Positions 53,480 through 62,592 of a stretch of 64,000 nucleotides of DNA are shown one piece after another. Both the position numbers and the translations under genes were made by a program. Each line of letters starts with the position of its first letter. The first letter of the stretch is position 1. The DNA is from Proteiniborus ethanoligenes (GTDB lineage: Bacteria > Bacillota > Clostridia > Tissierellales > Proteiniboraceae). The notes beneath the pieces are model-generated. The model was not told the DNA's origin and did no database searches. It saw only the letters and a program-made list of their open reading frames with translations. Where the stretch lies: positions 1 through 64,000 of the forward strand of contig NZ_FNQE01000003.1 in assembly GCF_900107485.1 (NCBI RefSeq). Reading direction: 5' to 3'.

Positions 53480-54124
53480 CTATATATATTTGCTTCCTTC
53501 TCTTATACTTAGCTTAGATAGATAATGACTCTCGATAAAATTCTTTACCCAATCCCTATCTGTTTTTGAATATTCTCTTAAAGCCCAGCCTATAGCCTTA
53601 TCTATAAAAAATTCTCCAGTTTGAGAGTTCTGTAATATTGCTTTGCTTAAAAAGCTAGTATCTGTATTTTCTTTATATCTAAGTTGAAAAATAATACTTA
53701 TTCGATTTAGCCAAATATTATCTGACTCTATCCATTGTAAAATTACATCTTCCTTTACTTCTGGATATTTCATTGCTATATGGCCTACTATTTTATTTAT
53801 AGCATCTACACTATCCCACCAAGATTTTGTAATTAATAGTTTCTCTATATTGTCCATATCATCTGGTACAAATAAATTAATTACTTTTTCCATATAATCT
53901 ATTGCTAAATATTGAAACTCCCTTTCAGACATATGGTAGCATTTGAATATAAAATCCCAATCAATTTCACTGTCTTTTTTCCTCTTATTAAAAAAATCCT
54001 TAGATAAAGCCCCTCTTTCTGGTTTTTTAAGACCTAGAAAAGGAAATAGATTTTTCATATATTTAGCCATAGGCTCTGCTTGTTCTTCGTTTCTATTGTC
54101 ATAAAACAACTTGAATATATCCAT
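53480..54124 (-). CDS. AlkD-like DNA alkylation repair protein
   Basis: The 214-residue protein has the HEAT-like helical solenoid of the AlkD family (WWDSVDAINKIVGHIAMKYP, IFQLRYKENTDTSFLSKAIL, DKAIGWALREYSKTD). The conserved Trp/Asp/Arg residues of the substrate cleft are present by pattern. It removes alkylated purines such as N3- and N7-alkylated bases. It starts with AGGAGG 4 bases after the downstream end of the next gene and is coupled to it. Confidence 0.85.
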   Translation of the reverse strand: MDIFKLFYDNRNEEQAEPMAKYMKNLFPFLGLKKPERGALSKDFFNKRKKDSEIDWDFIFKCYHMSEREFQYLAIDYMEKVINLFVPDDMDNIEKLLITKSWWDSVDAINKIVGHIAMKYPEVKEDVILQWIESDNIWLNRISIIFQLRYKENTDTSFLSKAILQNSQTGEFFIDKAIGWALREYSKTDRDWVKNFIESHYLSKLSIREGSKYI

Positions 54125-54127
54125 TTG

Positions 54128-54682
54128 CTACCTCCTATTGCTTAGAATTTTAATAATATTTTCTCTTACCCTTTTGGGTAAATTTGCCTTCAACAATCTT
54201 TCTAATAAATTAGGATTTTTAATACCATTTAATAATAGATAATTTTCTATAATCTCTACTTTAGCCTCTCTATTAGGAATTAATTGATATATTACATACC
54301 AATCTTCCAAAGAAGTTAAAGGTATTTGTACTCCATTTATTATTTTCATCTCCGAAATTGAATCCTTATCAAAAATATATTCAAATATACCATCACAATA
54401 ATTAATCTTAAATCCTGCCATTACATCCACATCAAAATCATTTATAACATACTCATAAAAGTATTCTGTTGAATATGTATCTGTCTTTTCGTATATTTTC
54501 TTCTCGCCAACACTTTTAAGAATTGCATCTACTTTCTTAATGTCATCTATACCTACTAATATATCAATATCATTAGGTTTGTCTGCTAAACCATAATGAT
54601 TTAGCATTATTGAAGCACCAACGCCCCAAAGAATATGTTCTTCATCAAAACTTTGTCCTATTTGACTTAAAGTGTTAAACAT
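54128..54682 (-). CDS. Nucleotidyltransferase-fold protein
   Basis: The 184-residue protein has a nucleotidyltransferase pattern: WGVGASIMLNHYG and the acidic pair PNDIDILVGIDD, then a third acid in DFDVDVMAGF. This is close to the family that includes minimal nucleotidyltransferases and aminoglycoside adenylyltransferases. The ATG at 54,680-54,682 has AGAGGTG upstream. The gene ends 3 bases before alkD, suggesting an operon. Substrate is unknown. Confidence 0.75.
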   Translation of the reverse strand: MFNTLSQIGQSFDEEHILWGVGASIMLNHYGLADKPNDIDILVGIDDIKKVDAILKSVGEKKIYEKTDTYSTEYFYEYVINDFDVDVMAGFKINYCDGIFEYIFDKDSISEMKIINGVQIPLTSLEDWYVIYQLIPNREAKVEIIENYLLLNGIKNPNLLERLLKANLPKRVRENIIKILSNRR

Positions 54683-54848
54683 GGTTGAATTCACCTCTGA
54701 TTAATTGTCTCATACTCATTTTCATAATATGTTCTTCCTATGATGCTCACATGCTATTAATTGTATTTTATAACAATTCTATCATATTTCACTAACAATA
54801 TTTCATAATTTCTCAATTTTTATCCCTGCATTAACCACACCTTAGCAT

Positions 54849-55157
54849 TTAATATATATTATAGCAATTCATTATATATTGACTCCTCATTACATCAAAT
54901 TCAAATCCTTCTTCTTTCAATTTTTCTAATATGTGCTTATCTAATGCATAAGCACTTCTTGCCTGCTTATTTTTAGCTTCAAACATAGTTATCATAGTTT
55001 CATACTGTCCTAAACTTATGTATATATACTGACCTGATATACAATTATCTGTTAAGACTCCAAATTCCCTCTGCAAACAAGTCATTACATGAGTTATAAA
55101 CTTTTTTGTTTCCATATTTTTCGCCATTATTCCTCTAATCCATCCTTGACTATTCAT
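54849..55157 (-). CDS. Hypothetical protein, 102 residues
   Basis: The soluble protein begins MNSQGWIRGIMAKNMETKKF. No family is recognised. The ATG at 55,155-55,157 has a perfect AGGAGG; a longer upstream reading frame is hydrophobic and overlaps a hairpin, so it is rejected. It follows the RelBE pair on the same strand, 400 bases later. Confidence 0.6.
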   Translation of the reverse strand: MNSQGWIRGIMAKNMETKKFITHVMTCLQREFGVLTDNCISGQYIYISLGQYETMITMFEAKNKQARSAYALDKHILEKLKEEGFEFDVMRSQYIMNCYNIY

Positions 55158-55220
55158 TTTTATTCCTCCTATAATTTGAATTTTTAATGAGGATATTACC
55201 TGCTTTACTATGAAAAATAA

Positions 55221-55248
55221 AATCTTCTTGCCAAATAACAAGAAGATT
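55221..55248 (-). terminator. Hairpin with T-tract upstream of the 54,849-55,157 gene
   Basis: AATCTTCTTG (55,221-55,230) pairs perfectly with CAAGAAGATT (55,239-55,248). On the minus strand it is followed by TTTTATTTTT. It either ends relBE transcripts or attenuates the gene 64 bases downstream. Confidence 0.6.
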
Positions 55249-55575
55249 AATATAAACATATAAAATAATATTCTCATTGTTCTTGGCATTAGCACCACAC
55301 AAATACAGTAGGTTGCTGCAAGATCATCAAGCCAAACCTCTCCCTTGCTCTAAATAAGAAATATTTTACTATTAAATTGTAAATACATTTTATCATATTA
55401 TTGTAGGTATACAAGCTGTTTATAAAATTTGGTTTTCAAAAATTAATTCTTTTTCAGCATCTTTATACGTGCCTATCTAAAAGTGGGACAAGGCTCCTGT
55501 CCCTGCGTCCCTGCTATTTCAAAATACATGTTCTATAATTTTATTATCTGTAGTTTCCTCACTCTTTAACAGGTT
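55249..55575. other. Intergenic between relE and the 102-residue gene
   Basis: No gene is seen. It contains a GGGACA...TGTCCC hairpin (55,485-55,503) of a kind dispersed in Clostridia genomes. Confidence 0.45.
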
Positions 55576-55848
55576 TTAAAGCCTTTCATAAATATCTTTT
55601 CTATGGCCTATTCCCACTACTATTATTTTAATTTCATCATCATTTATTTCTGTTATTATTCTATAATCCCCAATTCTATATCTCCAGTAGACTCTCAAAT
55701 TTCCTTTTAAGGCTTTTCCATGAATCTTAGGATTATCTATTCCTACCAAATTCTTTTCTATCCATGCTAAGATTATATGCCTTTGATTCACGTCTATTTT
55801 TGATAATTGTTTTATTGCTTTTTTTGTATATAAAACTTGGTATTTCAT
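55576..55848 (-). CDS. relE: RelE/ParE-family toxin
   Basis: The 90-residue protein has the RelE fold pattern (KYQVLYTKKAIKQLSKIDVN, then GNLRVYWRYRIGDYRIITEI and IIVVGIGHRKDIYE). RelE toxins cleave mRNA on the ribosome; the conserved basic and Tyr residues (R in YRIGDYR, H in GHRKDIY) are present. It starts 2 bases after the antitoxin stop, the classic TA layout. The ribosome-dependent role is inferred by family. Confidence 0.85.
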   Translation of the reverse strand: MKYQVLYTKKAIKQLSKIDVNQRHIILAWIEKNLVGIDNPKIHGKALKGNLRVYWRYRIGDYRIITEINDDEIKIIVVGIGHRKDIYERL

Positions 55849-55850
55849 AT

Positions 55851-56075
55851 TTACATACCTAGCATTTTTTTGACTTCTTCATGGGTAAAGGTTTCAGTAT
55901 AGCCATTTTCCAGACTTTTTTCATATTCTTTTATAATCTGCATATCAAGTTCATCTTCCATTTTTTCTTCAAGGGTTTTTTTGAATAAAGTTGACAATGG
56001 AACCCCATGTAATTTTGCATATTCATTAAATATTTTTGCTTCTTCCTCGTTCAATCTTACAGTAATAGTACTCAT
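55851..56075 (-). CDS. relB: RelB-family ribbon-helix-helix antitoxin
   Basis: The 74-residue protein starts MSTITVRLNEEEAKIFNEYA with an RHH DNA-binding domain (1-45) and ends with a toxin-binding helix (GYTETFTHEEVKKMLGM). It neutralises RelE and represses its own operon. Two ACATTGTG repeats upstream (56,109-56,126) are candidate operators. Confidence 0.85.
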   Translation of the reverse strand: MSTITVRLNEEEAKIFNEYAKLHGVPLSTLFKKTLEEKMEDELDMQIIKEYEKSLENGYTETFTHEEVKKMLGM

Positions 56076-56108
56076 ATCTACATCACCATCCTCCTATTTA
56101 TAGGGTAC

Positions 56109-56126
56109 CACAATGTAACACAATGT
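56109..56126. promoter_or_regulatory. Tandem operator candidates of relBE
   Basis: CACAATGT occurs at 56,109-56,116 and 56,119-56,126, two direct repeats ten bases apart, overlapping promoter-like TTGCAC and TACCCT/TATAAA words on the minus strand. RHH antitoxins bind such tandem short repeats. Confidence 0.5.
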
Positions 56127-56261
56127 GCAATATTAAAATTAATTTTATCTATTGAAATATTAATTAGCCTTATATTTTCAGTATTTCCTCTATGGAATCC
56201 AAAATATTTATAATAGTATTATACCCAATTTTATCATTTTTTTATTTTTCTCTTATTTATG

Positions 56262-56660
56262 TTATTCTAGACTACTGGCTACCCAATCTGGTAGTACCTC
56301 AAAATAATGGGCTAATGCTTCTATGGTTTTATAAACCATAATTTCATGCTGAGCTTTTTCTAATAGCTCAATGATGAGTTTATATGTATCTATATATAGA
56401 TTGTTATCTACTATATCTAAGGCTTCTTTAAAACTTGATACTGGTTTTGCCTTTTCAATGCTTCTTTCAATAGTGTTTATTTCTTATTCATCATATATAG
56501 GTACTTATACAATGTTAATAATTTCTCCTGTAATAAATTATTTTTCATGTTTTTTTATAACTGGCTTTAAATCTCTTTTCAATTTCTCTTATTTAATTTC
56601 TAATTCATCTGTTTCTTTGATATAATTTTCCTTTTCTAGCCCAAAATACTCCTCTAGAAA
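56262..56660 (-). pseudogene. Decayed gene with four in-frame TAA codons
   Basis: The minus-strand frame from about 56,660 to the stop at 56,262 encodes continuous protein-like sequence (LEEYFGLEKENYIKETDELE at the front, KAQHEIMVYKTIEALAHYFE near the end). It is broken by four TAA codons, at sites where CAA (Gln) would read naturally. No start codon is clear. This looks like a former charged helical protein inactivated by C-to-T changes. The family is not recognised. Confidence 0.55.
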
Positions 56661-56672
56661 TAAAAAAATAAA

Positions 56673-56698
56673 AACCTGTTAGAATTTCTAACAGGTTC
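56673..56698 (-). terminator. Terminator of the TspO-like gene
   Basis: A perfect 24-base palindrome, AACCTGTTAGAA joined to its complement, is followed on the minus strand by a T-rich run. It lies about 35 bases beyond the stop at 56,734. Confidence 0.8.
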
Positions 56699-56733
56699 TT
56701 CTGCATAATTTTCATAAAAATTTAAATTAATCA

Positions 56734-57549
56734 TTATTTACTATATTTTCTTTTCATTTGGTTTCTAGAAGTGATTAAAGAATACAATATAGCTACTAAG
56801 CAAAGGGTTATACATATAGATGTAGTAATAATTACGGCTGGATATTGTCCTGCAAATCCATCCCTTGATATATGCTTTACTAATATCCCTACATAAGCCC
56901 AGATAATTACTAGCCCATAATTTACATCATTATTATCTAGTAAGGTTAATATTCCTATTATGATTCCAACTAACAGTACAATTACAGTCCAAGCCACTTC
57001 TGAGATTCCAAAGCCGTTCCAATTAATACTTACTAGCCAAGTAGTTACATTTGCAATAGTTGCCACGGTTATCCATCCAAAGTAAACGCTAAATGGAAGT
57101 CTTATGAAAAGTTTTTCTCTTGTTTTAATTTCTTCTTGTTTTAATATTCTATTAATTATTATCAAAGAAATAAGAATAATAATCATTAATGATAATGATA
57201 CTCCTATAAAATCATAATGCCAAGCAAAAATCCAAAATACATTTGCTATAGAAGAAACAGAAAAATAAAATCCTATTTTATTTAATAAGCTATCTATCAT
57301 ATGATTATTTTTATTTCCAAAAAATCCTAGTTGATATAATGTATAGGCTCCTAGAAGTAAGTATATAAGTCCCCATATACTAAATGTGTAACCTGCAGGT
57401 GCAAATAAATTTGGATATGAATCTGAAACTTCTCCTGTATTTTGTCCGTTAATAGGTATAATATTAGCTAGCGCATTTACAACTACCATGGCAATATAGG
57501 TTATTGTCACAAGAACTTTTATATAGGCTTTTGAATTGCTATTTTTCAC
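56734..57549 (-). CDS. TspO/MBR-like tryptophan-rich membrane protein
   Basis: The 271-residue protein has about eight membrane helices. The front carries NLFAPAGYTFSIWGLIYLLL, the hallmark of long TspO/MBR-related proteins. The function of this long form is not known; classical TspO binds porphyrins and lipids. The start is GTG at 57,547-57,549 behind AAGAGGTGG. It is monocistronic, ending in a strong terminator. Confidence 0.8.
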   Translation of the reverse strand: MKNSNSKAYIKVLVTITYIAMVVVNALANIIPINGQNTGEVSDSYPNLFAPAGYTFSIWGLIYLLLGAYTLYQLGFFGNKNNHMIDSLLNKIGFYFSVSSIANVFWIFAWHYDFIGVSLSLMIIILISLIIINRILKQEEIKTREKLFIRLPFSVYFGWITVATIANVTTWLVSINWNGFGISEVAWTVIVLLVGIIIGILTLLDNNDVNYGLVIIWAYVGILVKHISRDGFAGQYPAVIITTSICITLCLVAILYSLITSRNQMKRKYSK

Positions 57550-57701
57550 ATAAACCACCTCTTATAGAGTATCTTATTTATAAAATTATAGTAAAGATTT
57601 TAAAGATTTATTACTAAATGTTTTTCTTTTAAAATCACAAGAAGAAGTTATTAGTTCTAATTATATTTTTTAAGTATCTTTAGTTCTCTTTAGACCTTAC
57701 C

Positions 57702-59870
57702 TCACTCCCCTATAACCTTATCCAAAAATACTTTTACTATTCTAGGATCAAATTGCTTTCCTGCTTCTTCTTTTAAAATTTTAATAACTTCACTTTTCTC
57801 TTTAGCCTTTCTATAGGGTCTATCATTAGTCATAGAATCATAGGCATCTGCAACAGCTATTATCCGAGAATTTAATGGTATCTCTTCACCTTTTAATCCT
57901 TTAGGGTATCCATTTCCATCATATCTCTCATGATGATATAGTACATCTTCAGCAAATATGCTGTATTCATTTGAAGAGCTTAGGATAGAATAGCTTACTT
58001 CTGGATGCCTTTTTATTTCTGTCCTTTCGCTTTCCTCTAGCAGCTCTATCTTTATAATAATGTCTTTATCTATGGCAATTTTCCCAATATCATGTAATAA
58101 TCCAGACATCTTTAATTTGTTTAATTCTAACTCGTTTAATCCTAGTGCCTTGCCAATACTTACACTAATTTGACTTACTCCATTTGAATGCATTTCTTCT
58201 AAAGGTATCTCATGAAATAGTTTCTCAAGGATTATTTTTATTGTCTCCCTACGCAAGTTTGTACGTTGTGAAGTTTTAAGCTTATACATATTAGTTTCAG
58301 CTATCTTAAAAACATCCTCCATGCTCTCGCTTTTTTTTCTTTTAGTATCACAACCATATGAAATAGATAGATTGATAGCTTCAATGTTTTCTTTTTCAAC
58401 TGCCTTATGAATTCTGTCCAGAATTATTACTGCATCAGAGTAGTTTGTTTTTGGCAATAATATGACAAATTCATCTCCACCAATTCTAGCTATAATGTCA
58501 TCAGTCCTACATTCTTTTTTAATTATTTGTCCAACCTTTTTTAACATCCTATCTCCTGATTTATGACCAAAAGCATCATTTACGAGCTTTAGCCCATTTA
58601 CGTCAATCATTGCTAAGCTCAAAGGTAGATTTCTCTCTGTGTCTAATCTTTTTAATTCTTCCTCAAAAAACCTTCGATTATACAGCCCTGTTAATTGATC
58701 GTGGAAGCTCAAGTATCTTATTTTATCTTCAATCTCTTTGAGATAGGTAATATCAATATCTATTCCACGAAAAGCTAATACTTCTCCATGCTCATCTAAG
58801 ATAGGAAACCCATTGCTCAATAACCAAATAACCTTATTGTTTTTATTCTTTATTCTATATTCATAGTCAGAAAGAATTCCTTTTTGTTTTAGCACAGCAT
58901 AACCATGCTCCATAATTTCCTCTCTATCTTCTTCCATGGCTAAATCATAAAAGTACATTTTACCTATAACTTCTTCTGGTTTGTATCCAAATACCTTTTC
59001 ACAAACAGGACTAATATAAGTATACATCCCTTTTTTATCTACTTCCCAAGCGACAGAACGACTAGCCTCTGCTAGCTGCTCATATCTCAATTGACTTTCT
59101 TTAAGCAATTCTTCTGATTTTTTTCGCTCTGTTATATCTTCATAAATTCCCATCATACCATATATATTATTATTGTTATCGTATAAAGGAATTTTACTAG
59201 TTCTAAGGAATCTTGTTTCTCCATCACTATTAATTAGACATTGTTCATAGTCGAGCATGGAACAACCTGTTTCAAAAACATATTGGTCTTCTTTATGATA
59301 TATATCCGCAAGCTTTCTCCAACTCATTTCATAGTCATCCTTGCCAATGACTTCTTTTGACGAGGAGAATCCTGCATCCCTTGCAAAGCTTTTGCTACAA
59401 CCTAAATATTTAAAATCTAATCCCTTCCAAAATATTCTAGTGGGAATGGTATCCATTACATTCCATAGCATTCTTTCAGATGATTCTAGCTTTTCATGTA
59501 ATAATTTTTGTTTTGTAATTTCAATAATGCTAGTAATAAAGTAATATTTTTCTGGTGAATAAACCTGAATTTTATACCATTTGCCAAAAGGCTCAAAATA
59601 CTGCTCGTATTCTTCCTCTCCACCATTTAGAGCAATATTCCCATAGATTCCAACCCAGTTAAATTCACTTTCATATATTTGAGGTAATACTTCACTAATT
59701 CTTTTGCCTATGATATCTTCAGCTTTAAATCCTGTGTATTTCTCAAAGGCATTATTAATCTCAATATATTCATAGTCACAAGGGTTGCCTTTAGAATCGC
59801 ATACTATTTTATGATAAGCATATCCTATAGGCGAATTATAAATTACACGTTTATAAAACTCTTCTCTCAT
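57702..59870 (-). CDS. PAS-PAS-PAS-GGDEF-HD-GYP cyclic di-GMP protein
   Basis: The 722-residue cytoplasmic protein has three PAS domains (about 8-118, 133-248 and 263-378), a GGDEF domain with intact GGDEF (464-468) and RxxD I-site (RTDD five residues before), and a C-terminal HD-GYP domain. The latter has LLHDIGK and HHERYDGNGYP, where GYP is present. It could both make and degrade cyclic di-GMP depending on signal. The ATG at 59,868-59,870 has GGGGG six bases upstream. Confidence 0.9.
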   Translation of the reverse strand: MREEFYKRVIYNSPIGYAYHKIVCDSKGNPCDYEYIEINNAFEKYTGFKAEDIIGKRISEVLPQIYESEFNWVGIYGNIALNGGEEEYEQYFEPFGKWYKIQVYSPEKYYFITSIIEITKQKLLHEKLESSERMLWNVMDTIPTRIFWKGLDFKYLGCSKSFARDAGFSSSKEVIGKDDYEMSWRKLADIYHKEDQYVFETGCSMLDYEQCLINSDGETRFLRTSKIPLYDNNNNIYGMMGIYEDITERKKSEELLKESQLRYEQLAEASRSVAWEVDKKGMYTYISPVCEKVFGYKPEEVIGKMYFYDLAMEEDREEIMEHGYAVLKQKGILSDYEYRIKNKNNKVIWLLSNGFPILDEHGEVLAFRGIDIDITYLKEIEDKIRYLSFHDQLTGLYNRRFFEEELKRLDTERNLPLSLAMIDVNGLKLVNDAFGHKSGDRMLKKVGQIIKKECRTDDIIARIGGDEFVILLPKTNYSDAVIILDRIHKAVEKENIEAINLSISYGCDTKRKKSESMEDVFKIAETNMYKLKTSQRTNLRRETIKIILEKLFHEIPLEEMHSNGVSQISVSIGKALGLNELELNKLKMSGLLHDIGKIAIDKDIIIKIELLEESERTEIKRHPEVSYSILSSSNEYSIFAEDVLYHHERYDGNGYPKGLKGEEIPLNSRIIAVADAYDSMTNDRPYRKAKEKSEVIKILKEEAGKQFDPRIVKVFLDKVIGE

Positions 59871-60045
59871 AGCCATCCCCCTTTTAATGTCCCAATAGCT
59901 GTTAATTATTTTAAGTATCGTTTGCCTAAGGAATTATGTCGAATATGATTGTTATATCTTTACCCTATTAATGCTATTTTAAATAACATTTACAGTAATA
60001 GTTCCCTTTATTTTAAGTCAAGTTAAATTGCTTCTTTGCAATAAA

Positions 60046-60079
60046 AAAACTTCAATATGAATATTCATATTGAAGTTTT
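60046..60079 (-). terminator. Terminator of the acetate carrier gene
   Basis: A 34-base perfect palindrome (AAAACTTCAATATGAAT and its complement) lies 10 bases past the stop at 60,089. Confidence 0.75.
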
Positions 60080-60088
60080 AGGTAGCTC

Positions 60089-60703
60089 TTATTTGAAAAT
60101 ACCAAAGGGTTTTCCTACTGGTAAAAATATCTTTCCAAAGTGTTCATTTAGTACTGAAGCAGCTGAACCATAAAAAGACAAAATAGCTATGATTAGTTCT
60201 GAATAAGCTGCTAATTTATGTGGAAGCTCGCCCATAATGCCAAAGCTGTCAAGGGTAAGTCCTATAAATAATAAATCAATAAAGAAGAAAATAATAAACA
60301 ATACCTTGTGTGTCTCCATAGCACCTATAGTCATAAATATAGAGAATATCAAATAGCCTAAGAATGCAAAGCCTAATTGTTTTGGATCCACATTTAAAGC
60401 TAATTTTTCACCAAATACTCCCATTTTTATCATCCAAGATACAGCCATTCCCATCCAAAAGAATGCATATCCTCCAAAAGCCGTTGTACCAAAGACATTA
60501 TTTTTCTTAGAGTCACCAATGCAAGCAAGTAGTTGCGCAAAAGCACCTAAAAATATTGCCCAAGGAATTACAAAGGATAACCCAGTTGTTATACCTAGCT
60601 TCTGTGATGATGCGACTAATGTTACCATTGCCAATCCAAAAAGACCTAGTGCTGATGGATCTGCAGTTACAATTTTGATGTTTTCTGTTTGATTTTTTAC
60701 CAT
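60089..60703 (-). CDS. satP: GPR1/FUN34/YaaH (SatP) family acetate/succinate carrier
   Basis: The 204-residue protein has six membrane helices and the family start ADPSALGLFGLAMVTLVAS (N-P-x-P-L-G-L variant). These carriers move acetate and succinate with protons. It is divergent from sspH. Because citrate lyase makes acetate and its operon lies 400 bases away, a role in acetate export or uptake during citrate fermentation is plausible but inferred. ATG at 60,703 has AAAGGAGG ahead. Confidence 0.88.
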   Translation of the reverse strand: MVKNQTENIKIVTADPSALGLFGLAMVTLVASSQKLGITTGLSFVIPWAIFLGAFAQLLACIGDSKKNNVFGTTAFGGYAFFWMGMAVSWMIKMGVFGEKLALNVDPKQLGFAFLGYLIFSIFMTIGAMETHKVLFIIFFFIDLLFIGLTLDSFGIMGELPHKLAAYSELIIAILSFYGSAASVLNEHFGKIFLPVGKPFGIFK

Positions 60704-60855
60704 GATTTCCTCCTTTAGAATAACTTAACCTCATCAATAATACCATCTTTAAATATTTTTGCAAGTAAATAATTTCAAGATATACATACTCTGTGCTTTT
60801 ATCAATGATATGATAGCTCCTGTCAAAGTTTTACATAGCATATTATGTTTAAAAA

Positions 60856-60886
60856 AGAATAAGTATTGGTTTTAATGTAGATAATA
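60856..60886 (+). promoter_or_regulatory. Possible sigmaG promoter of sspH
   Basis: AGAATA (60,856-60,861) and GATAATA (60,880-60,886) are separated by 18 bases. This resembles the sigmaG consensus (TGAATA and CATACTA), fitting a spore gene, but two positions in each box deviate. Confidence 0.4.
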
Positions 60887-60917
60887 TAGATGTTTAAATC
60901 ACTAAGGAGGTAACTTT

Positions 60918-61097
60918 ATGGATAACAAACGTGCAAAAGAAATTGTTTCTTCACCTGTTATGGTTAATGTCACATATGATGGTATTCCAGTTTATATCGA
61001 CTCAGTAAACGAAGGTAATAATACAGCTAAAATTCACTTCCTTAATCAACCAGATTCTAAGCAAGAAGTATCTATTACAAATTTGGTAGAACATTAA
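60918..61097 (+). CDS. sspH: Small acid-soluble spore protein H-type (SspH)
   Basis: The 59-residue protein reads MDNKRAKEIVSSPVMVNVTY and ends SITNLVEH. The motif xxRAKEIxxSPxMVNVxYxGxPVYI matches H-type SASP, which is made in the forespore. The ATG at 60,918 follows AAGGAGG. It indicates that the organism can form spores. A hairpin terminator follows. Confidence 0.9.
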   Translation: MDNKRAKEIVSSPVMVNVTYDGIPVYIDSVNEGNNTAKIHFLNQPDSKQEVSITNLVEH

Positions 61098-61107
61098 AGG
61101 TCAATAA

Positions 61108-61155
61108 GAAAAGCCTTCAACATCATGCCTTTAAAAGAGCTGTTGAAAGCTTTTC
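61108..61155 (+). terminator. Terminator of sspH
   Basis: GAAAAGCCTTCAACA (61,108-61,122) pairs with TGTTGAAAGCTTTTC (61,141-61,155) with one mismatch, followed by TTTGT. It also lies just after the citG stop on the other strand. Confidence 0.65.
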
Positions 61156-61178
61156 TTTGTATTTGAAGCTTTATAATA

Positions 61179-62051
61179 TTAGGAATAATTTTCCAAAAGG
61201 TAGAGCATTAATGTAACAGCTAAAAGATCTGCAGAGCCTCCAGGACTAATATTTCTATAAATAAAATCCTTATCTACTTCAAGAATTTTTTTCTTGCCTT
61301 TCTCTGTGAATATACCACCTAGAGCTAATACTTCCTTTGCTTTTGATTTAACATATTCTAGTGCGTCTACGCCATGTCTTCCTAATATGTTTACATCTTC
61401 TGTAATAGTCATAAGATGAAATATAACCTGTACTAGGTTGTCGTTTAAATTGCCTTCCCCTTTCATAAGCTCTCGAAATATGGGTAAAGAGTGGTATCTT
61501 ACGGTTGAAAAACCTGATTCTGCTTCTCCTCGAATTCCTTTGATACCATGATTTTTATATAATATCTCTCCATAGGTTAAAGAATCCTTATTGTCTAATT
61601 TCCCTAGCTCTCTGCTGACAATGCCTTCTGCTATATCCTTCACTTTGTGGCAAATATCGTCTATATCCATTTTTTGTTTTTTTGTTTCTTTATGCTGTAA
61701 TCCTGCAGCTGCTGCAATAATTCCTAATGAAAATATCAAGCCTTTATGGGTATTGATGCCCCTAGTTGCATTAAACATTTTATTCTCCCCCTCAATACCT
61801 ATAGGACGAATAATATTTAATAACTCTTTATTTTCTTTGCCTTCAAATTTTAATCCTTCTAGTGCACAATTGTAGAAGGTATATACTTGGGATGCACTGC
61901 TTTCCATAAATGTATAAAAATCCATGTCCTTATGAGCCCCCGAATTATTACGATCTACAAGACCTGGCTTGGGTGTAGCGGCGACTTCCAGTAACATGGA
62001 TTTAATAGCTATTTCACTAATATACTCACAAAACCCATAATTTATAGACAC
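61179..62051 (-). CDS. citG: Triphosphoribosyl-dephospho-CoA synthase
   Basis: The 290-residue protein has the CitG features LLEVAATPKPGLVDRNNSGA, FNATRGINTHKGLIFSLG and the Gly-rich end NISPGGSADLLAVTLML. It makes 2'-(5''-triphosphoribosyl)-3'-dephospho-CoA, the precursor of the citrate lyase prosthetic group. The start is GTG at 62,049-62,051 with GGGGGAG upstream. It is the last gene of citF-citC-citX-citG. Confidence 0.93.
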   Translation of the reverse strand: MSINYGFCEYISEIAIKSMLLEVAATPKPGLVDRNNSGAHKDMDFYTFMESSASQVYTFYNCALEGLKFEGKENKELLNIIRPIGIEGENKMFNATRGINTHKGLIFSLGIIAAAAGLQHKETKKQKMDIDDICHKVKDIAEGIVSRELGKLDNKDSLTYGEILYKNHGIKGIRGEAESGFSTVRYHSLPIFRELMKGEGNLNDNLVQVIFHLMTITEDVNILGRHGVDALEYVKSKAKEVLALGGIFTEKGKKKILEVDKDFIYRNISPGGSADLLAVTLMLYLLENYS

Positions 62052-62103
62052 TTTATCTCCCCCTGTAAACTCTACAAAATTGCCTTAGTTTATTAGCTTC
62101 TAG

Positions 62104-62592
62104 TTATATATTATAATGAATTAATTGATTGACCCTGTCTACGACTTCCTGAAGGCTATGGCATCCTGTTCTCATGCATATCCTAGCATCATCGCTACAA
62201 ATAATGCATCTTCTTGATTCAATACCTAAGCTTTCTCTGCTTATAGGACTTCCATCTGTTTCATAAACATCTATATCAAATATTCTGCCTAGTGAATGAT
62301 TTGCTTCTAAGGATACTGCAATTTTTTTAGCTTCCAGTGATTTAAAATTAGTTGCAATTAATATACTACTTCCGTCATGACCAGATAATACCTGTATATG
62401 CTTACTATTTTCAGTAAATCTTTCCCTTAATAGCTGCTGCAAAATTCTAAAAGCACTTTGGGCTTCAATAGTGTTTTTGTTATCTCCAGGGTAATTTATT
62501 TTGCCACAAACTACAGGCATTGAATATTTGATTATTAAAGATAGTATTTCACAATATCTCTTCTCTCTATCTTGTAAAATATTATTAATCAA
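62104..62592 (-). CDS. citX: Holo-ACP synthase of citrate lyase
   Basis: The 162-residue protein has QDREKRYCEILSLIIKY and the CitX signature LGRIFDIDVYETDG followed by CIICSDDARICMRTG. It attaches the prosthetic group from CitG to the acyl carrier CitD. The TTG start at 62,592 overlaps the citC stop by 4 bases, so translation is coupled. ATTGA overlap and AGGAGTG site support this start. Confidence 0.92.
   Translation of the reverse strand: MINNILQDREKRYCEILSLIIKYSMPVVCGKINYPGDNKNTIEAQSAFRILQQLLRERFTENSKHIQVLSGHDGSSILIATNFKSLEAKKIAVSLEANHSLGRIFDIDVYETDGSPISRESLGIESRRCIICSDDARICMRTGCHSLQEVVDRVNQLIHYNI

Noticed and set aside
56371-56625. Plus-strand hydrophobic frame of 84 codons
   Set aside because: It is the complement of the decayed minus-strand gene and has no start signals.
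56262-56660. Reading TAA as Gln (recoding) in the decayed gene
   Set aside because: All neighbouring genes use CAA for Gln and end normally at TAA, so a recoded stop is not supported.
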